Shown here: piece after piece, positions 35,838-49,600 of the stretch | Layout of the letters: the number at the start of each line of letters is the position of its first letter | How positions within the stretch are numbered: the stretch's first letter is position 1 | Source of the DNA: Petrolisthes cinctipes | Lineage: Eukaryota > Arthropoda > Malacostraca > Decapoda > Porcellanidae | Reading direction: 5' to 3' | Assembly: GCA_033782935.1 (NCBI GenBank) | Contig: JAWQEG010000470.1 | Span: 496,001-560,000 of the forward strand | Length of the DNA: 64,000 nucleotides | Notes under the pieces: generated by a model | What the model was told of the DNA's origin: nothing | The model's input: the letters and a program-made list of their open reading frames with translations, nothing else | Database searches by the model: none | Position numbers and translations under genes: made by a program

Positions 35838-38800
35838 GGTCCCAGAAGCAATCTGTACAGTGCTAGAATATTTTCAAAATATAGGCTAAAAACATGCTAA
35901 AAATCGATCTTTTAGGTGCCAAAAAGTCGATATCTCAAATTCAGTTCCAAATCACCCGAAAATTCGATATTTAGGGGTCCTAGAAGCGATCTGTACATGC
36001 CTACTCCGTGTTAGAGTATTTTCAAAATACATACTCAAAACATACTGAAAATCGATCTTTTAGGTGCACAAAAGTCGATATGTGCATGCATCTTCAGTAC
36101 CCGTTTATATCTCAAATTCAGGCTCAAAACACCCGAAAATTCGATATTTTGGGGTCCCAGAAGCGATCTGTACATGCCTACTCCGTGTTAGAGTATTTTC
36201 AAAATTCAGGCCCAAAACATGCTGAAAATCGATATTTTTGGTGCCCAAAATGTGCATGTATCTTCTGTACCAGTTTATATCTCAAATTCAGGCTCAAAAC
36301 AACCGAAAATTCAATATTTTGGGGTCCCAGAAGCAATCTGTACATGCCTACTCAGTGCTAGAATATTTTCAAAATACATGCTCAAAACATACTGAAAATC
36401 GATCTTTTAGGTGCACAAAAGTCGATATGTGCATGCATATTCAGTACCCGTTTATATCTCAAATTCAGGCTCAAAACACCCGAAAATTCAATATTTTGGG
36501 GTCCCAGAAGCAATCTGTACTCAGAGTTAGAATATTTTCAAAATATAGGCTAAAAACATGCTAAAAATCGATCTTTTAGGTGCCAAAAAGTCGATATCTC
36601 AAATTCAGTCCCAAAACACCCGAAAATTCGATATTTAGAGGTCCCAGAAGCGATCTGTACATGCCTACTCCGTGTTAGAGTATTTTCAAAATACATGCTC
36701 AAAACATACTGAAAATCGATCTTTTAGGTGCACAAAAGTCGATTTGTGCATGCATATTCAGTACCCGTTTATATCTCAAATTCAGGCTCAAAACACCCGA
36801 AAATTCAATATTTTGGGGTCCCAGAAGCAATCTGTACTCTGAGTTAGAGTATTTTCAAAATACAGGCCCAAAACATGCTGAGAATCGATATTTTAGATGC
36901 CCAAAGTCAATATGTGCATGTATCTTCTGTACCCGTTTATATCTCAAATTCAGGCTCAAAACACCCGAAAATTCAATATTTTGGGGTCCCAGAAGCAATC
37001 AGTACATGCCTACACAGTGCTAGAATATTTTCAAAATATAGGCTAAAAACATGCTAAAAATCGATATTATAGGTGCCAAAAAATCGATATCTCAAATTCA
37101 GTCCCATACCACCCGAAAATTCGATATTTAGAGGTCCCAGAAGGTATCTGTACATGCCTACTCCGTGTTAGAGTTTTTTCAAAATACAGGCCAAAAACAT
37201 ACTGAAAATCGATCTTTTAGGTGCCCAAAAGTCGATATGTGCATGCATCTTCTGTACCCGTTTATATCTCAAATTCAGGCCCTAAACACCCGAAAATTCG
37301 ATATTTAGGGGTCCCAGAAGCGATCTGTACATGCCTACTCCGTGTAAGAGTATTTTCAAAATACATGCTCAAAACATACTGAAAATCAATCTTTTAGGTG
37401 CACAAAAGTCGATATGTGCATGCATCTTCAGTATCCGTTTATATCTCAAATTCAGGCTCAAAACACCCGAAAATTCGATATTTTGGGGTCCCAGAAGCGA
37501 TCTGTACATGCCTACTCCGTGTTAGAGTATTTTCAAAATTCATGCCCAAAACATGCTGAAAATCGATATTTTTGGTGCCCAAAGTCAATATGTGAATGTA
37601 TCTTCTGTACCCGTTTATATCTCAAATTCAGGCTTAAAACACCCGAAAATTCAATATTTTGGGGTCCCAGAAGCAATCTGTACATGCCTACTCAGTGCTA
37701 GAATATTTTCAAAATATAGGCTAAAAACATGCTAAAAATCGATCTTTTAGGTGCCAAAAAGTCGATATCTCAAATTCAGTCCCAAAACACCCGAAAATTC
37801 GATATTTAGGGGTCCCAGAAGCCATCTGTACATGCCTACTCCGTGTTAGAGTATTTTCAAAATACATGCTCAAAACATACTGAAAATCGATCTTTTAGGT
37901 GCACAAAAGTCGATATGTGCATGCATCTTCAGTACCCGTTTATATCTCAAATTCAGGCTCGAAACACCCGAAAATTCAATATTTTTTGGTCCCAGAAGCA
38001 ATCTGTACATGCCTACTCAGTGTTAGAGTATTTTCAAAATACAGGCCCAAAACATGCTGAAAATCGATATTTTAGATGCCCAAAGTCAATATGTGCATGT
38101 ATCTTCTGTACCCGTTTATATCTCAAATTCAGGCTCAAAACACCCAAAAATTCAATATTTTGGGGTCCCAGAAGCAATCTGTACATGCCTACACAGTGCT
38201 AGAATATTTTCAAAATATAGGCTAAAAACATGCTAAAAATCGACATTTTACGTGCCAAAAAATCGATATATCAAATTCAGTCCCAAAACACCCAAAAATT
38301 CGATATTTTGGGGTCCCAGAAGCGATCTGTACATGCCTACTCCGTGTTAGAGTATTTTCAAAATTCAGGCCCAAAACATGCTGAAAATCAATATTTTTGG
38401 TGCCCAAAGTCAATATGTGCATGTATCTTCTGTACCCGTTTATATCTCAAATTCAGGCTCAAAACACCCGAAAATTCAATATTTTGGGGTCCCAGAAGCA
38501 ATCTGTACATGCCAACTCAGTGCTAGAATATTTTCAAAATATAGGCTAAAAACATGCTAAAAATAGATTTTTCTAGGTGCCAAAAAGTCGATATCTCAAA
38601 TTCAGTCCCAAAACACCCGAAAATTCGATATTTAGGGGTCCCAAAAGCAATCTGTACATGCCTACTCCGTGTTAGAGTGTTTTCAAAATACAGGCCCAAA
38701 ACATGCTGAAAATCGATATTTTAGATGCCCAAAGTCAATACGTGCATGTATCTTCTGTACCCGTTTATATCTCAAATTCAGTCCCAAAACACCCGAAAAT

Positions 38801-39911
38801 TCGATATTTAGAGGTCCCAGAAGGTATCTGTACATGCCTACTCCGTGTTAGAGTATTTTCAAAATACAGGCCAAAAACATACTGAAAATCGATCTTTTAG
38901 GTGCCCAAAAGTCGATATGTGCATGCATCTTCTGTACCCGTTTATATCTCAAATTATGGCCCTAAACACCCGAAAATTCGATATTTAGGGGCCCCAGAAG
39001 CGATCTGTACATGCCTACTCCGTGTTAGAGTATTTTCAAAATTCAGGCCCAAAACATGCTGAAAATCGATATTTTTGGTGCCCAAAGTCAATATGTGCAT
39101 GTATCTTCTGTACCCGTTTATATCTCAAATTCAGGCTCAAAACACCCGAAAATTCAATATTTTGGGGTCCCAGAAGCAATCTGTACATGCCAACTCAGTG
39201 CTAGAATATTTTCAAAATATAGGCTAAAAACATGCTAAAAATCGATCTTTTAGGTGCCAAAAATTCGATATCTCAAATTCAGTCCCAAAACACCCGAAAA
39301 TTCGATATTTAGGGGTCCCAGAAGCAATCTGTACATGCCTACTCAGTGTTAGAGTATTTTCAAAATACAGGCCCAAAACATGCTGAAAATCGATATTTTA
39401 GATGCCCAAAGTCAATATGTGCATGTATCTTCTGTACCCGTTTATATCTCAAATTCAGGCTCAAAACACCCGAAAATTCAATATTTTGGGGTCCCAGAAG
39501 CAATCTGTACATGCCTACTCAGTGTTAGAGTATTTTCAAAATACAGGTCCAAAACATGCTGAAAATCGATATTTTAGATGCCCAAAGTCAATATGTGCAT
39601 GTATCTTCTTTACCCGTTTATATCTCAAATTCAGGCTCAAAACACCCGAAAATTCAATATTTTGGGGTCCCAGAAGCAATCTGTACATGCCTACACAGTG
39701 CTAGAATATTTTCAAAATATAGGCTAAAAACATGCTAAAAATCGACATTTTAGGTGCCAAAAAATCGATATCTCAAATTCAGTCCCAAAACACCCGAAAA
39801 TTCGATATTTAGAGGTCCCAGAAGGTATCTGTACATGCCTACTCCGTGTTAGAGTATTTTCAAAATACAGGCCTAAAACATGCTCAAAATCGATGTTTTA
39901 GGTGCCCAAAA
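35759..39911 (+). repeat. 4.3-kb tandem duplication, copy 2 (4153 bp)
   Basis: Unit starts: C 35838 (10-bp loss), A' 35976, B 36153 (6-bp loss, gcccaaaatgtgcatg), C/A' 36323, C2 36500, A' 36640, B' 36817, C1 36985, A/C 37133, A'-B-C2 37310, A' 37811, C1 38164, B 38312, C2 38488, B'/C hybrid 38637, A 38813, B 38990, C 39166, B' 39314, B' 39490, C1 39666, A 39814. Against copy 1 it has lost one 148-bp step at the B'/C hybrid (about 38770, tatatctcaaattcagtccc). 4307 minus 6 minus 148 gives its length. Confidence 0.9.
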
Positions 39912-42900
39912 GTCGATATGTGCATGCATCTTCTGTACCCGTTTATATCTCAAATTCTGGCCCTAAACACCCGAAAATTCGATATTTTGGGGTCCCAGAA
40001 GCGATCTGTACATGCCTACTCCGTGTTAGAGTATTTTCAAAATTCAGGCCCAAAACATGCTGAAAATCGATATTTTTGGTGCCCAAAGTCAATATGTGCA
40101 TGTATCTTCTGTACCCGTTTATATCTCAAATTCAGGCTCAAAACACCCGAAAATTCAATATTTTGGGGTCCCAGAAGCAATCTGTACAGTGCTAGAATAT
40201 TTTCAAAATATAGGCTAAAAACATGCTAAAAATCTATCTTTTAGGTGCCAAAAAGTCGATATCTCAAATTCAGTCCCAAAACACCCGAAAATTCGATATT
40301 TAGGGGTCCCAGAAGCGATCTGTACATGCCTACTCCGTGTTAGAGTATTTTCAAAATACAGGCCAAAAACATGCTCAAAATCGATGTTTTAGGTGCCCAA
40401 AAGTCGATATGTGCATGCATCTTCTGTAACCGTTTATATCTCAAATTCTGGCCCTAAACACCCGAAAATTCAATATTTTGGGGTCCCAGAAGCGATCTGT
40501 ACATGCCTACTCCGTGTTAGAGTATTTTCAAAATTCAGGCCCAAAACATGCTGAAAATCGATATTTTTGGTGCCCAAAGTCAATATGTGCATGTATCTTC
40601 TGTACCCGTTTATATCTCAAATTCAGGCTCAAAACACCCGAAAATTTAATATTTTGGGGTCCCAAAAGCAATCTGTCCATGCCTACTCAGTGCTAGAATA
40701 TTTTCAAAATATAGGCTAAAAATATGCTAAAAATCGATCTTTTAGGTGCCAAAAAGTCGATATCTCAAATTCAGTCCCAAAACACCCGAAAATTCGATAT
40801 TTAGGGGTTCCAGAAGCGATCTGTACATGCCTACTCCGTGTTAGAGTATTTTCAAAATACATGCTCAAAACATACTGAAAATCGATCTCTTAGGTGCACA
40901 AAAGTCGATATGTGCATGCATCTTCAGTACCCGTTTATATCTCAAATTCAGGCTCAAAACACCCGAAAATTCAATATGTTGGGGTCCCAGAAGAAATCTG
41001 TATATGCCTACTCAGTGTTAGAGTATTTTCAAAATACAGGCCCAAAACATGCTAAAAATCGATATTTTAGATGCCCAAAGTCAATATGTGCATGTATCTT
41101 CTGTACCCGTTTATATCTCAAATTCAGGCTCAAAACACCCGAAAATTCAATATTTTGGGGTCCCAGAAGCAATCTGTACATGCCTACACAGTGCTAGAAT
41201 ATTTTCAAAATATAGGCTAAAAACATGCTAAAAATCGACATTTTAGGTGCCAAAAAATCGATATCTCAAATTCAGTCCCAAAACACCCGAAAATTCGATA
41301 TTTAGAGGTCCCAGAAGGTATCTGTACATGCCTACTCCGTGTTAGAGTATTTTCAAAATACAGGCCAAAAACATACTGAAAATCGATCTTTTAGGTGCAC
41401 AAAAGTCGATATGTGCATGCATCTTCTGTACCCGTTTATATCTCAAATTCTGGCCCTAAACACCCGAAAATTCGATATTTTGGAGTCCCAGAAGCGATCT
41501 GTACATGCCTACTCCGTATTAGATTATTTTCAAAATTCAGGCCCAAAACATGCTGAAAATCGATATTTTTGGTGCCCAAAGTCAATATGTGCATGTATCT
41601 TCTGTACCCGTTTATATCTCAAATTCAGGCTCAAAACACCCGAAAATTCAATATTTTGGGGTCCCAGAAGCAATCTGTACATGCCTACTCAGTGCTAGAA
41701 AATTTTCAAAACATAGGCTAAAAACATGCTAAAAATCGACATTTTAGGTGCCAAAAAATCGATATCTCAAATTCAGTCCCAAAACACCCGAAAATTCGAT
41801 ATTTAGAGGTCCCAGAAGGTATCTGTACATGCCTACTCCGTGTTAGAGTATTTTCAAAATACAGGCCAAAAACATACTGAAAATCGATCTTTTAGGTGCC
41901 CAAAAGCCGATATGTGCATGCATCTTCTGTACCCGTTTATATCTCAAATTCTGGCCCTAAACACCCGAAAATTCGATATTTTGGGGTCCCAGAAGCAATC
42001 TGTACATGCCTACTCAGTGTTAGAGTATTTTCAAAATTCAGGCCCAAAACATGCTGAAAATCGATATTTTTGGTGCCCAAAGTCAATATGTGCATGTATC
42101 TTCTATACCCGTTTATATCTCAAATTCAGGCTGAAAACACCCGAAAATTCAATATTTTGGGGTCCCAGAAGCAATCTGTACATGCCTACTCAGTGCTAGA
42201 ATAATTTCAAAATATAGGCTAAAAATATGCTAAAAATCGATCTTTTAGGTGCCAAAAAGTCGATATCTCAAATTCAGTCCCAAAACACCCGAAAATTCAA
42301 TATTTTGGGGTCCCAGAAGCAATCTGTACATGCCTAGGCACTCAGTGTTAGAGTATTTTCCAAATACAGGCCCAAAACATGCTGAAAATCGATATTTTAG
42401 ATGCCCAAAGTCAATATGTGCATGTATCTTCTGTACCCGATTATATCTCAAATTCAGGCTCAAAACACCCGAAAATTCAATATTTTGGGGTCCCAGAAGC
42501 AATCTGTACATGCCTACACTGTGCTAGAATATTTTCAAAATATAGGCTAAAAACATGCTAAAAATCGACATTTTAGGTGCCAAAAAATCGATATCTCAAT
42601 TTCAGTCCCAAAACACCCGAAAATTCGATATTTAGAGGTCCCAGAAGGTATCTGTACATGCCTACTACGTGTTAGAGTATTTTCAAAATACAGCCTAAAA
42701 ACATACTGAAAATCTATCTTTTAGGTGCCCAAAAGTCGATATGTGCATGCATCTTCTATATCTCAAATTCTGGCCCTAAACACCCGAAAATTCGATATTT
42801 AGAGGTCCCAGAAGGTATTACATGCCTACTCCGTGTTAGAGTATTTTCAAAATACAGGCCAAAAACATACTGAAAATCGATCTTTTAGGTGTCCAAAAGC

Positions 42901-45900
42901 CGATATGTGCATGCATCTTCTGTACCCGTTTATATCTCAAATTCTGGCCCTAAACACCCGAAAATTCGATATTTTGGGGTCCCAGAAGCAATCTGTACAT
43001 GCCTACTCAGTGTTAGAGTATTTTCAAAATTCAGGCCCAAAACATGCTGAAAATCGATATTTTTGGTGCCCAAAGTCAATATGTGCATGTATCTTCTGTA
43101 CCCGTTTATATCTCAAATTCAGGCTCAAAACACCCGAAAATTCAATATTTTGGGGTCCCAGAAGCAATCTGTACATGCCTACTCAGTGCTAGAAAATTTT
43201 CAAAACATAGGCTAAAAACATGCTAAAAATCGACATTTTAGGTGCCAAAAAATCGATATCTCAAATTCAGTCCCAAAACACCGGAAAATTCGATATTTAG
43301 TGGTCCCAGAAGGTATCTGTACATGCCTACTCCGTGTTAGAGTATTTTCAAAATACAGGCCTAAAACATACTGAAAATTGATCTTTTAGGTGCCCAAAAG
43401 TCGATATGTGCATGCATCTTCTGTACCCGTTTATATCTCAAATTCTGGCCCTAAACACCCGAAAATTCGATATTTTGGGGTCCCAGAAGCAATCTGTACA
43501 TGCCTACTCCGTGTTAGAGTATTTTCAAATTCAGGCCCAAAACATGCTGAAAATCGATATTTTAGATGCCCAAAGTCAATATGTGCATGTATCTTCTGTA
43601 CCCGTTTATATCTCAAATTCAGGCTCAAAACACCCGAAAATTCAATATTTTGGGGTCCCAGAAGCAATCTGTACATGCCTACACAGTGCTAGAATATTTT
43701 CAAAATATAGGCTGAAAACATGCTAAAAATCGATCTTTTAGGTGGCAAAAAGTCGATATCTCAAATTCAGTCCCAAAACACCCGAAAATTCGATATTTAG
43801 GGGTCCCAGAAGCGATCTGTACATGCCTACTCCGTGTTAGAGTATTTTCAAAATACATGCTCAAAACATACTGAAAATCGATCTTTTAGGTGCACAAAAA
43901 TCGATATGTGCATGCATCTTCAGTACCCGTTTATATCTCAAATTCAGGCCCTAAACACCCGAAAATTCGATATTTTGGGGTCCCAGAAGCGATCTGTACA
44001 TGCCTACTCCGTGTTAGAGTATTTTCAAAATTCAGGCCCAAAACATGCTGAAAATCGATATTTTTGGTGCCCAAAGTCAATATGTGCATGTATCTTCTGT
44101 ACCCGTTTATATCTCAAATTCAGGCTCAAAACACCCGAAAATTCAATATTTTGGGGTCCCACAAGCAATCTGTACAGTGCTAGAATATTTTCAAAATATA
44201 GGCTAAAAACATGCTAAAAATCGACATTTTAGGTGCCAAAAAATCGATATATCAAATTCAGTCCCAAAACACCCGAAAATTCGATATTTAGAGGTCCCAG
44301 AAGGTATCTGTACATGCCTACTCCGTTTTAGCGTATTTTGAAAATACAGGCCATAAACATGCTCAAAATCGATGTTTTAGGTGCCCAAAAGTCGATATGT
44401 GCATGCATCTTCTGTACCCGTTTATATCTCAAATTCTGGCCCTAAACACCCGAAAATTCGATATTTTGGGGTCCCAGAAGCGATCTGTACATGCCTACTC
44501 CGTGTTAGAGTATTTTCAAAATTCAGGCCCAAAACATGCTGAAAATCGATATTTTTGGTGCCCAAAGTCAATATGTGCATGTATCTTCTGTACCCGTTTA
44601 TATCTCAAATTCAGGCTCAAAACACCCGAAAATTCAATATTTTGGGGTCCCAGAAGCAATCTGTACAGTGCTAGAATATTTTCAAAATATAGGCTAAAAA
44701 CATGCTAAAAATCTATCTTTTAGGTGCCAAAAAGTCGATATCAAATTCAGTCCCAAAACACCCGAAAATTCGATATTTAGGGGTCCCAGAAGCGATCTGT
44801 ACATGCCTACTCCGTGTTAGAGTATTTTCAAAATACATGCTCAAAACATACTGAAAATCGATCTCTTAGGTGCACAAAAGTCGATATGTGCATGCATCTT
44901 CAGTACCCGTTTATATCTCAAATTCAGGCTCAAAACACTCGAAAATTCAATATTTTGGGGTCCCAGAAGCAATCTGTACATGCCTACTCAGTGTTAGAGT
45001 ATTTTCAAAATACATGACCAAAACATGCTAAAAATCGATATTTTAGATGCCCTAAGTCAATATGTGCATGTATCTTCTATACCCGTTTATATCTCAAATT
45101 CAGGCTCAAAACACCCGAAAATTCAATATTTTGGGGTCCCAGAAGCAATCTGTACATGCCTACTCAGTGCTAGAAAATTTTCAAAATATAGGCTAAAAAC
45201 ATGCTAAAAATCGACATTTTAGGTGCCAAAAAATCGATATCTCAAATTCAGTCCCAAAACACCCGAAAATTCGATATTTAGAGGTCCCAGAAGGTATCTG
45301 TACATGCCTACTCCTTGTTAGAGTATTTTCAAAATACATGCTCAAAACATACTGAAAATCGATCTTTTAGGTGCCCAAAAAGTCGATATGTGCATGCATC
45401 TTCTGTACCCGTTTATATCTCAAATTCTGGCCCTAAACACCCGAAAATTCGATATTTTGGGGTCCCAGAAGCAATCTGTACATGCCTACTCAGTGTTAGA
45501 GTATTTTCAAAATTCAGGCCCAAAACATGCTGAAAATCGATATTTTTGGTGCCCAAAGTCAATATGTGCATGTATCTTCTATACCCGTTTATATCTCAAA
45601 TTCAGGCTCAAAACACCCGAAAATTTAATATTTTGGGGTCCCAGAAGCAATCTGTACATGCCTACTCAGTGCTAGAATAATTTCAAATTATAGGCTAAAA
45701 ATATGCTAAAAATCGATCTTTTAGGTGAAAAAAAGTCGATATCTCAAATTCAGTCCCAAAACACCCGAAAATTCAATATTTTGGGGTCCCAGAAGCAATC
45801 TGTACATGCCTAGGCACTCAGTGTTAGAGTATTTTCAAAATACAGGCCCAAAACTTGCTGAAAATCGATATTTTAGAAGCCCAAAGTCAATATGTGCATG

Positions 45901-46613
45901 TATCTTCTGTACCCGATTATATCTCAAATTCAGGCTCAAAACACACGAAAATTCAATATTTTGGGGTCCCAGAAGCAATCTGTACATGCCTACTCAGTGC
46001 TAGAATATTTTCAAAATATAGGCTAAAAACATGCAAAAAATCGATCTTTTAGGTGCCAAAAAGTCGATATCTCAAATTCAGTCCCAAAACACCCGAAAAT
46101 TAGATATTTAGGGGTCCCAGAAGCAATCTGTACATGCCTACTCAGTGTTAGAGTATTTTCAAAATACATGCTCAAAACATACTGAAAATCGATCTTTTAG
46201 GTGCACAAAAGTAGATATGTGCATCCATCTTTAGTACCCGTTTATATCTCAAATTCAGGCTCAAAACACCCGAAAATTCAATATTTTGGGGTCCCAGAAG
46301 CAATCTGTACATGCCTACTCAGTGTTAGAGTATTTTCAAAATACAGGCCCAAAACATGCTGAAAATCGATATTTTAGATGCCCAAAGTCAATATGTGCAT
46401 GTATCTTCTGTACCCGTTTATATCTCAAATTCAGGCTCAAAACACCCGAAAATTCAATATTTTAGGGTCCCAGAAGCAATCTGTACATGCCTACACAGTG
46501 CTAGAATATTTTCAAAATATAGGCTAAAAACGTGCTAAAAATCGACATTTTAGGTGCCAAAAAATCGATATCTCAAATTCAGTCCCAAAATACCCGAAAA
46601 TTCGATATTTAGA
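39814..46613 (+). repeat. Array segment 10: irregular trimers with several hybrids
   Basis: Unit starts: 39814, 40305 (both A with catgctcaaaatcgatg), 40806 (A'-B'-C1), 41307, 41808 (A-B), then a C with B-type end 42161, B' with a 4-bp insertion 42309, C1 42489, A/C 42637 (10-bp loss, cttctatatctc), 42804 (3-bp loss), 43302, 43802, 44293, 44782, 45283, C with B-type end 45637, B' with the same insertion 45785, C2 45965, A'-B'-C1 46113. The 4-bp insertion (tgcctaggcactcag) occurs at 42331 and 45807, 3476 bp apart. Confidence 0.8.
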
Positions 46614-49600
46614 GGTCCCATAAGGTATCTGTACATGCCTACTCCGTGTTAGAGTATTTTCAAAATACAGGCCAAAAACATACTGAAAATCGATCTTTTA
46701 GGTGCCCAAAAGTCGATATGTGCATGCATCTTCTGTACCCGTTTATATCTCAAATTCTGGCCCTAAACACCCGAAAATTCGATATTTTGGGGTCCCAGAA
46801 GCGATCTGTACATGCCTACTCCGTGTTAGAGTATTTTCAAAATTCAGGCCCAAAACATGCTGAAAATCAATATTTTTGGTGCCGAAAGTCAATACGTGCA
46901 TGTATCTTCTGTACCCGTTTATATCTCAAATTCAGGCTCAAAACACCCGAAAATTCAATATTTTGGGGTCCCAGAAGCAATCTGTACATGCCTACTCAGT
47001 GCTAGAAAATTTTCAAAATATAGGCTAAAAACATGCTAAAAATCGATCTTTTAGGTGCCAAAAAGACGATATCTCAAATTCAGTCCCAAAACACCCGAAA
47101 ATTCGATTTTTAGGGGTCCCAGAAGCGATCTGTACATGCCTACTCCGTGTTAGAGTATTTTCAAAATACATGCTCAAAACATACTGAAAATCGATCTTTT
47201 AGGTGCACAAAAGTCGATATGTGCATGCATCTTCAGTACCCGTTTATATCTCAAATTCAGGCTCAAAACACCCGAAAATTCAATATTTTGGGGTCCCAGA
47301 AGCAATCTGTACATGCCTACTCAGTGTTAGAGTATTTTCCAAATACAGGCCCAAAACATGCTGAAAATCGATATTTTAGATGCCCAAAGTCAATATGTGC
47401 ATGTATCTTCTGTACCCGTTTATATCTCAAATTCAGGCTCAAAACTCCCGAAAATTCAATATTTTGGGGTCCCAGAAGCAATCTGTACATGCCTACACAG
47501 TGCTAGAATATTTTCAAAATATAAGCTAAAAACGTGATAAAAATCGACATTTTAGGTGCCAAAAAATCGATATCTCAAATTCAGTCCCAAAACACTCGAA
47601 AATTCTATATTTAGGTATCCCAGAAGCGATCTGTACATGCCTACTCCGTGTTAGAGTATTTTCAAAATACATGCTCAAAACATACTGAAAATCGATCTTT
47701 TAGGTGCACAAAAGTCGATATGTGCATGCATCTTCAGTACCCGTTTATATCTCAAATTCAGGCTCAAAACACCCGAAAATTCAATATTTTGGGATCCCAG
47801 AACCAATCTGTACATGCCTACTCAGTGTTAGAGTATTTTCAAAATTCAGGCCCAAAACATGCTGAAAATCGATATTTTAGATGCCCAAAGTCAATATGTG
47901 CATGTATCTTCTGTACCCGTTTATATCTGAAATTCATGCTCAAAACACCCGAAAATTCAATATTTTGGGGTCCCAGAAGCAATTTGTACATGCCTACACA
48001 GTGCTAGAATATTTTCAAAATATAGGCTAAAAACATGCTAAAAATCGATATTATAGGTGCCAAAAAATCGATATCTTAAATTCAGTCCCATAACACCCGA
48101 AAATTCGATATTTAGAGGTCCCAGAAGGTATCTGTACATGCCTACTCCGTGTTAGAGTATTTTCAAAATACAGGCCAAAAACATACTGAAAATCGATCTT
48201 TTAGGTGCCCAAAAGTCGATATGTGCATGCATCTTCTGTACCCGTTTATATCTCAAATTCAGGCTCAAAACACCCGAAAATTCAATATTTTGGGGTCCCA
48301 GAAACAATCTGTACATGCCTACTCAGTGTTAGAGTATTTTCAAAATACAGGCCCAAAACATGCTGAAAATCGATATTTTAGATGCCCAAAGTCAATATGT
48401 GCATGTATCTTCTGTACCCGTTTATATCTGAAATTCAGGCTCAAAACACCCGAAAATTCAATATTTTGGGGTCCCAGAAGCAATCTGTACATGCCTACAC
48501 AGTGCTAGAATATTTTCAAAATATAGGCTAAAAACATGCTAAAAATCGACATTTTAGGTGCCAAAAAATCGATATATCAAATTCAGTCCCAAAACACACG
48601 AAAATTCGATATTTAGAGGTCCCAGAAGGTATCTGTACATGCCTACTCCGTGTTAGAGTATTTTCAAAATACAGGCCAAAAACATACTGAAAATCGATCT
48701 TTTAGGTGCCCAAATGTCGATATGTGCATGCATCTTCTGTACCCGTTTATATCTCAAATTCTGTCCCTAAACACCCGAAAATTCGATATTTTGGGGTCCC
48801 AGAAGCGATCTGTACATGCCTACTCCGTGTTAGAGTATTTTCAAAATTCAGGCCCAAAACATGCTGAAAATTGATATTTTTGGTGCCCAAAGTCAATATG
48901 TGCATGTATCTTCTGTACCCGTTTATATCTCAAATTCAGGCTCAAAACACCCGAAAATTCAATATTTTGGGGTCCCAGAAGCAATCTGTACATGCCTACT
49001 CAGTGCTAGAAAATTTTCAAAATATAGGCTAAAAACATGCTAAAAATCGATCTTTTAGGTGCCAAAAAATCGATATCTCAAATTCAGTCCCAAAACACCC
49101 GAAAATTCGATATTTAGAGGTCCCAGAAGGTATCTGTACATGCCTATTACTTGTTAGAGTATTTTCAAAATACAGGCCAAAAACATACTGAAAATCGATG
49201 TTTTAGGTGCCCAAAAGTCGATATGTGCATGCATCTTCTGGCCCTAAACACCCGAAAATTCGATATTTTGGGGTCCCAGAAGCAATCTGTGCATGCCTAC
49301 TCAGTGTTAGAGTATTTTCAAAATTCAGGCCCAAAACATGCTGAAAATCGATATTTTTGGTGCCCAAAGTCAATATGTGCATGTATCTTCTATACCCGTT
49401 TATATCTCAAATTCAGACTCAAAACACCCGAAAATTCAATATTTTGGGGTCCCAGAAGCAATCTGTACATGCCTATTCAGTGCTAAAATAATTTCAAAAT
49501 ATAGGCAAAAAACATGCTAAAAATCGATCTTTTAGGTGCCAAAAAGTCGATATCTCAAATTCAGTCCGAAAACACCCGAAAATTCGATATTTAGGGGTCC

